From JAKFEE01 sp036675815 (GTDB lineage Bacteria > Pseudomonadota > Alphaproteobacteria > Rhodospirillales > Magnetospirillaceae): a stretch of DNA of 5,024 nt. The notes below the pieces were generated by a model that ran no database searches, had not been told where the DNA came from, and saw only the letters and a program-made list of their open reading frames with translations. Below are positions 1 to 5,024 of the stretch, piece by piece (position 1 is the first letter of the stretch; each line of letters begins with the position of its first letter). The stretch spans positions 1-5,024 of the forward strand of contig JAKFEE010000042.1 in NCBI GenBank assembly GCA_036675815.1, written 5' to 3'. The position numbers were made by a program, and so were the translations under genes.

Positions 1-888
1 CCGGGGCCGGGCCCGGGTGCTGGCGCAGGCGCTGGTGCAGGAGCGGGCGCAGGCGCTGGTGCTGGCGCAGGAGCCGCAGCGGCCGGAGCTGGCGCCGGTG
101 CCGCAGCCGCAGGCGCAGGTGCCGACAACGAAGACGAAGACGCCCCGCCCAATGAAGCAGTCGGCACCGCCGCAGCCATCGGTGTGCTCCAAACCCTGCC
201 GGGCGGCCCCGACGTGGCGCTCGCCGAACGCATCATCAAGCTCGGATCGAAGAGCGACGCCTGGGCCAATCAGGGGGAACTGAGAGACGGCTTCGAGCGT
301 GCCGGCTTCGACATCGAGGCGGGCGACGAGGAGATGGACCGCGTGATCGCCACCTACGGCGTCTCCGGCAGCGGCGCACTCACCGCCCAGGAACTGGCCT
401 CGGCCATCGAAGACGGCGTGATCGAGCTGAACGAAGACGGCAGCGTCACCGTCGACACCCTGGCGCTGCAGGCGGTGCAAGCCGAAGGCGCGGCCAACAT
501 CGCCTCTCGCGTGATCGATTCAGGCGCGCGCGCCGAGACCGCCGACGGCGGCGAAGTCAGGGAGGGCTTCGGCAAGGCCGGCTACGACGCGGGCAACCTC
601 GGAGACGACGACCTGGACTGGCTCATCGCGGCCTACGGCAATGCGCGCAGCGGGCGCATCGGCAAGGCCGAGCTGGCGCGCGCCATCGCGCAGGGCGCGG
701 TGCTCATCGCCGCGGACGGCAGCCTCGCGGTCAACCGCAAGGCCGCGTCCTTGCCCGGGAGCGGCGGCATCCGCGACCCGCTGGTGGGCGGCGGCGGTGG
801 TCCCGGCGTGGTCATCAACGGCCAGCCGGACGAAACCGAAGACGAGCCCGAGGACGCGCCCGACCACGCACTGGGCGGGTTTTCCTGA
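1..888 (+). CDS. Gly/Ala-rich protein with two C-terminal EF-hand-like modules (5'-truncated by window edge)
   Basis: The frame is open from base 1 to the TGA at 886-888 (295 residues visible), so the true start lies upstream. The GTG at 184 is not a credible start: homology to the next gene (AIGVLQTL here, AIGALQTL there) begins before it. Visible order: Pro-Gly then Gly-Ala repeats (residues 1-41), acidic linker DNEDEDAPP (42-50), module A (about 71-157), module B (about 161-246), and a Gly-rich then acidic tail ending DHALGGFS. Each module reads as helix, LxxGFxxAGY helix, a 12-residue EF-type loop (G120-E131; G213-E224), a helix ELAxAI, then a short beta element around DGSVTV or DGSLAV. 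The loops keep Gly at position 6, a hydrophobic residue at 8 and Glu at 12, but lack Asp at position 1. It is a paralogue of the C-terminus of the following gene. Function not recognised; a secreted or surface-acting protein is inferred only from the low-complexity composition and neighbours. Coding status is very secure, role is not. Confidence 0.9.
   Translation, partial: PGPGPGAGAGAGAGAGAGAGAGAGAAAAGAGAGAAAAGAGADNEDEDAPPNEAVGTAAAIGVLQTLPGGPDVALAERIIKLGSKSDAWANQGELRDGFERAGFDIEAGDEEMDRVIATYGVSGSGALTAQELASAIEDGVIELNEDGSVTVDTLALQAVQAEGAANIASRVIDSGARAETADGGEVREGFGKAGYDAGNLGDDDLDWLIAAYGNARSGRIGKAELARAIAQGAVLIAADGSLAVNRKAASLPGSGGIRDPLVGGGGGPGVVINGQPDETEDEPEDAPDHALGGFS
16..126 (+). repeat. Gly-Ala codon repeat tract with a 24-nt period
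   Basis: The tract encodes alternating Gly and Ala, with two short Ala4 interruptions. A 17-nt sequence, ggcgcaggcgctggtgc, occurs at 22-38 and again at 46-62, so the period is 24 nt or eight codons. Codons are mixed (ggt, ggc, gga, gct, gca, gcg, gcc), so this is a decayed rather than a freshly expanded repeat. It probably forms a flexible linker before the EF-hand-like modules, and its length may vary between strains by slippage. Confidence 0.8.
211..738 (+). repeat. Tandem pair of EF-hand-like modules (copy 1)
   Basis: Two protein modules of about 86 residues (bases 211-471 and 481-738) align with each other and with the pair at 3612-4163. The shared pattern is AxRxIxxG, then LRxGFxxAGF/Y, then a Gly-rich EF-type loop, ELAxAI, and a DGS-V beta strand. 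DNA identity with the other copy includes exact blocks of 16-20 nt (346-361, 367-385, 436-455, 647-666). Confidence 0.85.
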
Positions 889-923
889 CAGTACAAGCAC
901 CCGTTGCCTTTCGGTTCTATCAG

Positions 924-950
924 CGGCGGGCGCAGGCCTTGAACCCGCCG
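924..950 (+). terminator. Weak hairpin after the first gene, possible terminator
   Basis: Cggcggg (924-930) pairs exactly with cccgccg (944-950) around a 13-nt loop, starting 35 bases after the stop codon. No T-run follows, so an intrinsic terminator is doubtful. In such GC-rich DNA a 7-bp stem also arises by chance. Confidence 0.22.
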
Positions 951-1027
951 GCGATCTGCGTATGTAGGCAAGCGGCTTCGTCTTGTGAAAGACCGGCGCA
1001 TTCCTCTACAGCAGCCGTTCGGTCGGC

Positions 1028-1031
1028 GAGG
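1028..1031 (+). promoter_or_regulatory. Ribosome binding site supporting the ATG at 1038
   Basis: GAGG lies six bases before the ATG at 1038. It is the only Shine-Dalgarno-like sequence close to an in-frame start here and supports this start over internal GTG or ATG codons. Confidence 0.6.
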
Positions 1032-1037
1032 CCCTGA

Positions 1038-4000
1038 ATGACAAGCATCGACAAGGTCCACCGCGGATCGGCGGTTGGCAGACGCGTCGTGGCCGACGAG
1101 CCGGCCGCGCTGAAGGTGTCGCTCGAAGCGCTGCAGGCGGCTTTGCGCGGCGGCGGCGGCCGGGGTGATGGCGCGCGCAGGTCGATCACCCAGTCGGCAA
1201 GCACCGGCGGAGGCGACGCCGCGGATGCCCCGTCGGCGAAGGCATCGTCGGCCGCCGCGAGGACAAGCGCCGCAGCCAAAACACCCGCCGGGCAGCTCGA
1301 TCTTTACGGCGACTTCGGCCTCCCGCCCAACCCCACGCCGGCACAGATCGCACGGCTCACCACCGGCATTCGCGCCGCAATCCAGGCAGACAGCCGCAAG
1401 AGCGACCGCGATCCGTCGTTGCACGACCCCGAGACCATGACGCCCTTGCAGCGCCTGCTGTTCACGGTCGTCAACGGCATGCCGCGCGAGCTGCTGGAGC
1501 AGCACCCCGAACTGCTGGCCGCCGTGCAGGACGGCTTCGCCACCGAAGGCGGACGGCAACTCGCGCTGACCGTCAACATGATGGACGGCGGGCTCGCCGG
1601 CGACGGCTCCGATCCGCTCGGATCGCAGCCCGAATGGATCAGTCTGCTGCAGCCGCAGACCATCGCCCACCTGGCGTTCGATCTCGACCCGAAGCTGCCG
1701 GCGCCGGTGAAAGCGGCCGTGATGGAGTGGATCAGCCAGGCCCAGCAGAGCGAGGCCGGGCGCGCGCAACTGGCAGCCCTGATGCAGGGGCCGCGAACCC
1801 GGATCCGGCTGGGCGGCACGCTGCCCGGTGCGCAAGTGAGGCTCACCGCCGAAAGCCGCGCGATCACGCTGAAGGCCGGCAGTTCGTCGCGGCAACTCCA
1901 GCAAGGCCTGGACGAGCTGGCGACTCGCCTGAGCGCCATGCCGAATGCGCCTGCCAGCGTGTGGAGAAGGTATCTGGATGCCGCCAAACGCCTGGCCGGA
2001 ACCGGGCAGTCCGGCGAGGCGCTGCTTTCTCATGCGCTCAGGTTCGATCGAAGTGTTCCCGAGGCAGTTCGAAGAATCATTCGCGCGGCGGCAGACAACT
2101 CGCCGACGCTGCGCAAAGCGCTGGCGCGGTCGATAGCGCAGCATGGAACGATTTCGGTGTCGGTGTCCGAAACCGCGTTCGGGGCGCAGATCAGCCTCGC
2201 CGGCGGCCGAGCCAGGATCACGGTTGCGTCTGCCTCCGACGAGGCCATGGCGGAAAGCATCGTTTTCGAGCTGTGCAACGCGGCTCAGCTTCCCCTTCTG
2301 CGTGAAACCGGCCTGCCATCGGAAAGCCCGTTTTCACCATCGGAGCTCGATGCCTTGGCGGCGAAGATGTATCGCGGGGCCATGGACGTATCCGCGCTGG
2401 AGCGGAACAGATTCCTGAACTGGGCGCGGAGACAGCCGCAGGCAGACGAGTACAGGGGGCTCGGGCACAAGTCGTCAACGGTCGATAGCTTGCTGATGAA
2501 AGACCTGGGTCTGATCAAGAGCTATCTGCACACGAGTTACACCCCGAACTCCGTTCGTCAGGCCGCATTGAAGGCATTCAGGACCGAAAGCCAGGAGATG
2601 GATTCCGTTCTCCTGGTCGGCCAGATCGGGGCGGAACTCGGCGAGGCGAAGAGCCGCGGGCCGGTGGGCCGTTCGGCATCTGCGCTCACCGCGGAGGCGG
2701 TCAAGGTTTTGCAGCGGTGGACCGCGAGCGTCCAGAGTTGGGCTCGCACCGGGAACGTGCGTGCTGCTGCCGTGAACGTTCAGATCGAGGGAGGGCATAC
2801 CGGCGATCTGTTTCGCCGGTACCTCCATGGACGCCATGGCACGTTCGCAAGACCCTCGGCGGACCCCGCGCTCGAAGAAGGCGCGCTTCCCGAAGCCGGC
2901 GCAACCCACCCCAACGCTGACGCCGCCCTCACCGAAGCCGGTACCGCTGCCGGCACGGCTGCCCACGCCGACCTGCGCACGGCGGTAGGCACCCACGGCC
3001 CGGCCAACCGCGCCGCCATCGCCGAAGCCGCCGAAGCCAGCCTGTGGCAGCGCTCGCAGGCCCTGGCCGCGCAGATGCTCGACCACCCCACGGTGAAGAG
3101 CGGCCTGCGCGCGACCGGGCGGGGCCTGGAGGCCGCCGCCCTGGCAGTCATGGCCTATGACCTGGCCAAGGCCATCCATACCGACGTCAAGAACGGCGAC
3201 CGCAGCGCCCCGGCCACCCGCAAGGCGCTGGCCGAGCTGCTCGGTGGCGTGAGCCTGGGCGTGGGCGTCGGCGCGGCCGGCGCGGCGACCGGCGCGGCCC
3301 TGGGCAGCTTCGCCGGCCCCATCGGTGCCGCCGTCGGCGGTTTCATCGGCGGCCTGTTCGGCGGCGCGCTCGGCTTCGCCGCCGGCACCCGGCTCGTCGA
3401 TCGGGCCCTGGAGAACAACAAGAAGCCTTTGGACCACCTCATCGACAGCGTCCTCGACCAGCAGGGCGACATCGCCGCCGTCAACGCCGGGGCCATCGGC
3501 GCCCTGCAGACCCTCACCGGCAGCGGCGGCGGCAGCGACGACGACCGGAGCCTGCCGGGCGGCATGCCCCAGGCCCAGCCCCAGGCCCCGGCCGAGCCCA
3601 GCCAGGACCAGCTCAACCTCGCCCAGCGCGTCGTGCAGGCCGGCTCCACCACAGACCGCTACGCCAACCGCAAGGAGCTCATCGCCGGCTTCGAGGAAGC
3701 GCGCTACGACCTCAAGGCCGGCCAGGACGGCAGCGACTTCAGCGACGCCTTCGCCGTCAACCGCCTCATCGCCACCTACGGCGCCAGCGGCAGCGGCGCA
3801 CTCACCGAAGACGAACTCGCCCAGGCCATCGCCGACGGCGCACTCGTCATTCACGACGACGGCAGCGTCACCGTCGATCCGGCGGTGCTGCAGACCAAGC
3901 AACGCAGCCACGCCGGCAACATCGCCTCGCGCGTGGTCGATGCGGGGGCCAAGGCCGAAACCGCCGACGAAGGCGACCTGAGAGACGGTTTCGGCGAGGC

Positions 4001-4178
4001 CGGCTACAGCCTGAAGGCCAGCGGCGAAGACATCGAAGCCCTCATGCGCGTGTTCGGTGACGGCAGCGGGCGCATCGGCAAGAGCGAGCTGGCCGCGGCC
4101 ATTCAGGTCGGCGCGGTGGTGATCGCGGCCGACGGCACGGTCACGGTGGATCGGGCAGTGCTGGGGCTGGCGGCGTAG
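1038..4178 (+). CDS. Large glycine-zipper protein with duplicated N-terminal domain and EF-hand-like C-terminus; candidate secreted translocator/effector
   Basis: A 1046-residue complete frame, ATG with GAGG six bases upstream, ending TAG. Order: no Sec signal peptide; Gly/Ser/Ala-rich disordered stretch (about 37-85); mostly helical region (about 100-200); a duplicated alpha/beta unit of about 95 residues (about 205-302 and 328-420); a further helical region to about 600; an Ala/Pro-rich linker (about 601-670); a glycine zipper (736-783) long enough for two membrane-spanning helices, with Gly every fourth residue at 748-760 and again at 763-783; a Gly/Asp/Pro/Gln-rich spacer (about 828-856); and two EF-hand-like modules (859-952 and 959-1042). 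The EF-type loops are G915-E926 and F1006-E1017. The latter, with D1008, S1010 and E1017, is closest to a working calcium site. Disordered N-terminus, pore-like hydrophobic segment, EF-like tail and a neighbouring lytic transglycosylase suggest a secreted membrane-inserting protein, such as a type III translocon protein of the HrpF/PopF/NolX kind. This is inference; I do not recognise the family with certainty. Alternatives are a large type III or type VI effector, or a membrane-associated calcium-responsive protein. Codon use is less GC-biased around 1980-2850 than in the C-terminal third. Confidence 0.85.
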   Translation: MTSIDKVHRGSAVGRRVVADEPAALKVSLEALQAALRGGGGRGDGARRSITQSASTGGGDAADAPSAKASSAAARTSAAAKTPAGQLDLYGDFGLPPNPTPAQIARLTTGIRAAIQADSRKSDRDPSLHDPETMTPLQRLLFTVVNGMPRELLEQHPELLAAVQDGFATEGGRQLALTVNMMDGGLAGDGSDPLGSQPEWISLLQPQTIAHLAFDLDPKLPAPVKAAVMEWISQAQQSEAGRAQLAALMQGPRTRIRLGGTLPGAQVRLTAESRAITLKAGSSSRQLQQGLDELATRLSAMPNAPASVWRRYLDAAKRLAGTGQSGEALLSHALRFDRSVPEAVRRIIRAAADNSPTLRKALARSIAQHGTISVSVSETAFGAQISLAGGRARITVASASDEAMAESIVFELCNAAQLPLLRETGLPSESPFSPSELDALAAKMYRGAMDVSALERNRFLNWARRQPQADEYRGLGHKSSTVDSLLMKDLGLIKSYLHTSYTPNSVRQAALKAFRTESQEMDSVLLVGQIGAELGEAKSRGPVGRSASALTAEAVKVLQRWTASVQSWARTGNVRAAAVNVQIEGGHTGDLFRRYLHGRHGTFARPSADPALEEGALPEAGATHPNADAALTEAGTAAGTAAHADLRTAVGTHGPANRAAIAEAAEASLWQRSQALAAQMLDHPTVKSGLRATGRGLEAAALAVMAYDLAKAIHTDVKNGDRSAPATRKALAELLGGVSLGVGVGAAGAATGAALGSFAGPIGAAVGGFIGGLFGGALGFAAGTRLVDRALENNKKPLDHLIDSVLDQQGDIAAVNAGAIGALQTLTGSGGGSDDDRSLPGGMPQAQPQAPAEPSQDQLNLAQRVVQAGSTTDRYANRKELIAGFEEARYDLKAGQDGSDFSDAFAVNRLIATYGASGSGALTEDELAQAIADGALVIHDDGSVTVDPAVLQTKQRSHAGNIASRVVDAGAKAETADEGDLRDGFGEAGYSLKASGEDIEALMRVFGDGSGRIGKSELAAAIQVGAVVIAADGTVTVDRAVLGLAA
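1650..2297 (+). repeat. Diverged internal duplication of an alpha/beta domain
   Basis: Residues about 205-302 (1650-1943) and 328-420 (2019-2297) of the large protein align. Unit 1 has HLAFDLDPKLPAPVKAAV, a helix, RIRLGG, GAQVRL, AITLKAGSS and LDELATRLSAMP. Unit 2 has HALRFDRSVPEAVRRI, a helix, TISVSVSE, GAQISL, RITVASASD and VFELCNAAQLP. The pattern is helix-helix, three or four beta strands, helix. Identity is low but order and spacing are kept, so the duplication is old. Confidence 0.6.
3243..3386 (+). other. Glycine-zipper segment, probable membrane-inserting helices
   Basis: Within the large protein, residues 736-783 lack charged residues. Gly recurs at exact four-residue steps at 748, 752, 756, 760 and then 763, 767, 771, 775, 779, 783, with the PI turn at 761-762 between the two runs. 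Such GxxxG ladders pack membrane helices tightly and occur in pore-forming and oligomerising proteins. A hairpin of two helices with a turn at G760-P761 is the natural reading. It is flanked by charged residues on both sides (KALAEL before, TRLVDRALENNKK after). Confidence 0.8.
3612..4163 (+). repeat. Tandem pair of EF-hand-like modules (copy 2)
   Basis: Two modules (3612-3893 and 3912-4163) close the large protein. They share the RVVxAG, LxxGFxEAxYxLKA, GSG-type loop, ELAxAI and DGxVTVD signatures with each other and with 211-738. Exact DNA matches to the first copy lie at 3768-3783, 3789-3807, 3858-3877 and 4063-4082. Module A carries a short insertion, GQDGSDFSDAF, not found in copy 1. Confidence 0.85.
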
Positions 4179-4193
4179 CCCGAACGGTGGCGT

Positions 4194-4218
4194 TTCGGCA
4201 GCGACCGCGCAGGTGCGT
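4194..4218 (+). promoter_or_regulatory. Imperfect PIP-box-like sequence (HrpX/HrpB-type operator candidate)
   Basis: TTCGG (4194-4198), exactly 15 bases, then TGCGT (4214-4218), compared with the known plant-inducible-promoter consensus TTCGB-N15-TTCGB. One of ten defined bases is wrong. I do not see a good -10 element 30-32 bases downstream, and such a match can occur by chance. It lies upstream of the 170-residue gene. Confidence 0.2.
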
Positions 4219-4321
4219 TTTCAGGCGCATCACCATTGAAACCCAACGACCCCCGGAGTAAGTAGCTGCCGAGAGCTCATCCGAGCGCCCCGCGCCGGCG
4301 AGCTCCGCCATCACCTTCATT

Positions 4322-4325
4322 GGAG
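4322..4325 (+). promoter_or_regulatory. Ribosome binding site for the ATG at 4331
   Basis: GGAG is five bases before the ATG at 4331. This is a good spacing and fixes this start rather than the in-frame ATG at 4418 (Met30). Confidence 0.75.
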
Positions 4326-4330
4326 ACCCC

Positions 4331-4843
4331 ATGAGCACCGACATTCCAGAAGTTCGCCGCGGCAAGCCTTCCTGGGCGACGAGCAACAGCGCCCCCACGA
4401 CTGAGGCCGCGCCCGACATGAAGAAGCTGACCGTCGAATACCTGACCAAGAGCATCGCGGGTGTGGCCGATGCGGGTGACCGCCTGCAATTGAAGGAGTT
4501 GCAGGACAAGTTCATGTCCGATGGCGACTACACCGACATCGAGCGCCAGTTGATCAACTGGTTGATCGGGGAGGTGAAGAAGGGCGGCGACCTCCAGATG
4601 CTCCTGTCCGGCGAAACGATGGACCTGACGAGCTCCCGGGTCGAAGACACCTCGAACGATGAGCAGTTCGAAACTCAGCGGCAGACGCGGGCAGTGCTGC
4701 TCGACGCCCTGACTTCGGGCAAGTGCGACTTCAAGGACCTCAAGCCGATCATCGAAGAGTTCCGCCGGATGTCCACGGACGGCGACGGCTTCACCCAGGA
4801 TGAAGCGCGCAGCATCCAGATCATGGTGAACAACCTGGCTTGA
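4331..4843 (+). CDS. Small EF-hand-like protein of two repeated lobes (170 aa)
   Basis: ATG with GGAG five bases upstream, ending TGA at 4841-4843. Residues 1-30 are Ser/Thr/Pro-rich and probably disordered, with no hydrophobic signal peptide. The rest is two related halves: about 41-82 (AGDRLQLKEL, then KFMSDGDYTDIE) and about 121-168 (SGKCDFKDL, then RRMSTDGDGFTQDE), joined by an acidic polar linker (about 92-118). Each half looks like a helix-loop-helix pair, giving a calmodulin-like two-lobe arrangement. The DGD loops are the most calcium-site-like in the window, although position 1 of the canonical loop is not Asp and the usual Glu at 12 appears shifted by one in the second. There is a single Cys (C132). 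It is the third consecutive same-strand gene with EF-hand-like lobes, which argues for a shared function or common regulation. Possible roles are a calcium-responsive partner or chaperone-like protein, or a small secreted protein with an N-terminal type III-like signal. Family not recognised. Confidence 0.85.
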   Translation: MSTDIPEVRRGKPSWATSNSAPTTEAAPDMKKLTVEYLTKSIAGVADAGDRLQLKELQDKFMSDGDYTDIERQLINWLIGEVKKGGDLQMLLSGETMDLTSSRVEDTSNDEQFETQRQTRAVLLDALTSGKCDFKDLKPIIEEFRRMSTDGDGFTQDEARSIQIMVNNLA

Positions 4844-4878
4844 TCGAGCACGAACAAACCACTCCGGCCTGAGGCGAA

Positions 4879-4904
4879 CGGCGGCGCGCGTGAGCGCGCC
4901 GCCG
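4879..4904. terminator. Perfect GC hairpin between convergent genes
   Basis: An 11-bp perfect stem, cggcggcgcgc (4879-4889) with gcgcgccgccg (4894-4904), around the loop gtga. It lies 35 bases after the stop of the plus-strand gene and 8 bases after the stop of the minus-strand gene. No T-run follows on either strand, so it is likely a bidirectional terminator or transcript-end stabiliser of the kind common in GC-rich proteobacteria. Confidence 0.65.
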
Positions 4905-4912
4905 CAGAGCGG

Positions 4913-5024
4913 TCACGGCAAGGCGGTGAGCTTCATACCCGGCGCATCGCCCAGGTAGCGTGCGTAGAGCGACATCACCTTGGGCACATAGGCGCGCGTT
5001 TCGGCGTAAGGCGGTATGCGTCGG
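4913..5024 (-). CDS. Lytic transglycosylase, C-terminal fragment (GH23/Slt type; cut by window edge)
   Basis: Reading the minus strand from 5023 gives 36 codons ending in TGA (4915-4913). They include RRIPPYAETRAYVPKVMSLY followed by ARYLGDAPG. The I-P-x-Y-x-E-T-R-x-Y-V signature sits at the end of the GH23 catalytic domain in soluble and membrane-bound lytic transglycosylases (for example the IPFSETRGYV region of E. coli Slt). These enzymes cleave the MurNAc-GlcNAc bond of peptidoglycan in the periplasm, forming 1,6-anhydro-MurNAc. The catalytic Glu lies outside the window. It may be a housekeeping Slt-like enzyme or a specialised one that opens the wall for a secretion system; the fragment cannot separate these. 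It converges on the EF-hand-like genes, so it is not in their operon. Confidence 0.85.
   Translation of the reverse strand, partial: RRIPPYAETRAYVPKVMSLYARYLGDAPGMKLTALP

Noticed and set aside
17..283. Plus-strand frame starting at 17 in a different phase
   Set aside because: It overlaps the Gly-Ala coding region out of frame. The overlapping frame 1 is conserved with the paralogue downstream, this one is not.
939..966. Sigma-70-like promoter TTGAAC, 16 bases, TATGTA
   Set aside because: The -10 element matches only three of six consensus bases, and the -35 overlaps the arm of the hairpin at 924-950. Too weak to call.
985..1041. 18-codon GTG-started frame ending in TGA overlapping the ATG at 1038 (ATGA), possible leader peptide
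   Set aside because: No Shine-Dalgarno sequence precedes the GTG and the peptide has no distinctive composition. The overlap may be chance.
633..2144. Long minus-strand open frame of 503 codons
   Set aside because: It lies antisense to two well-supported genes and spans their gap. Its product is Arg/Gly/Ala-rich with no recognisable domain, typical of shadow frames in GC-rich DNA.
2475..3911. Long minus-strand open frame of 478 codons
   Set aside because: It is antisense to the large gene, where the plus frame has a clear zipper and EF-like modules. The antisense product is low-complexity Gly/Ala/Val with no domain logic.
4273..4305. Possible leader hairpin from two GAGCTC hexamers before the 170-residue gene
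   Set aside because: Each hexamer is self-palindromic, the stem is only six base pairs and the loop is 21 bases, so no regulatory structure is supported.

Overview
The window is GC-rich (many stretches of 65-85% G+C) with a strong third-position G/C bias. This fits a high-GC proteobacterium, most likely a betaproteobacterium of the Burkholderiales type; that placement is inferred from composition and protein style, not from a marker gene. I see no rRNA, tRNA, CRISPR array, insertion sequence or phage gene.

Layout: (1) positions 1-888, plus strand, the 3' end of a gene whose protein has a Pro-Gly/Gly-Ala low-complexity tract, an acidic linker and two tandem EF-hand-like modules. (2) 889-1037, a 149-base gap with one weak hairpin. 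(3) 1038-4178, plus strand, a complete 1046-residue protein with a disordered N-terminus, an internally duplicated alpha/beta domain, an Ala-rich linker, a very regular glycine zipper, and a C-terminal pair of EF-hand-like modules paralogous to those of gene 1. (4) 4179-4330, a 152-base gap with an imperfect PIP-box-like sequence and a clear Shine-Dalgarno site. (5) 4331-4843, plus strand, a 170-residue protein that is itself two EF-hand-like lobes. (6) 4879-4904, a perfect 11-bp GC hairpin between convergent genes. (7) 4913-5024, minus strand, the C-terminal 36 codons of a lytic transglycosylase (GH23/Slt type).

The unifying theme is three consecutive same-strand genes that all carry EF-hand-like helix-loop-helix lobes, one of them joined to a glycine-zipper membrane-active segment. 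None of the three has a visible Sec signal peptide at a known start, and the two with known N-termini begin with Ser/Thr/Ala/Pro-rich disordered stretches. Together with the adjacent cell-wall lytic enzyme, the best working idea is a set of secreted proteins, possibly type III secretion translocator/effector-like (HrpF/PopF/NolX style). That is inference: no secretion apparatus gene is in the window and I cannot confirm the family without a profile search.
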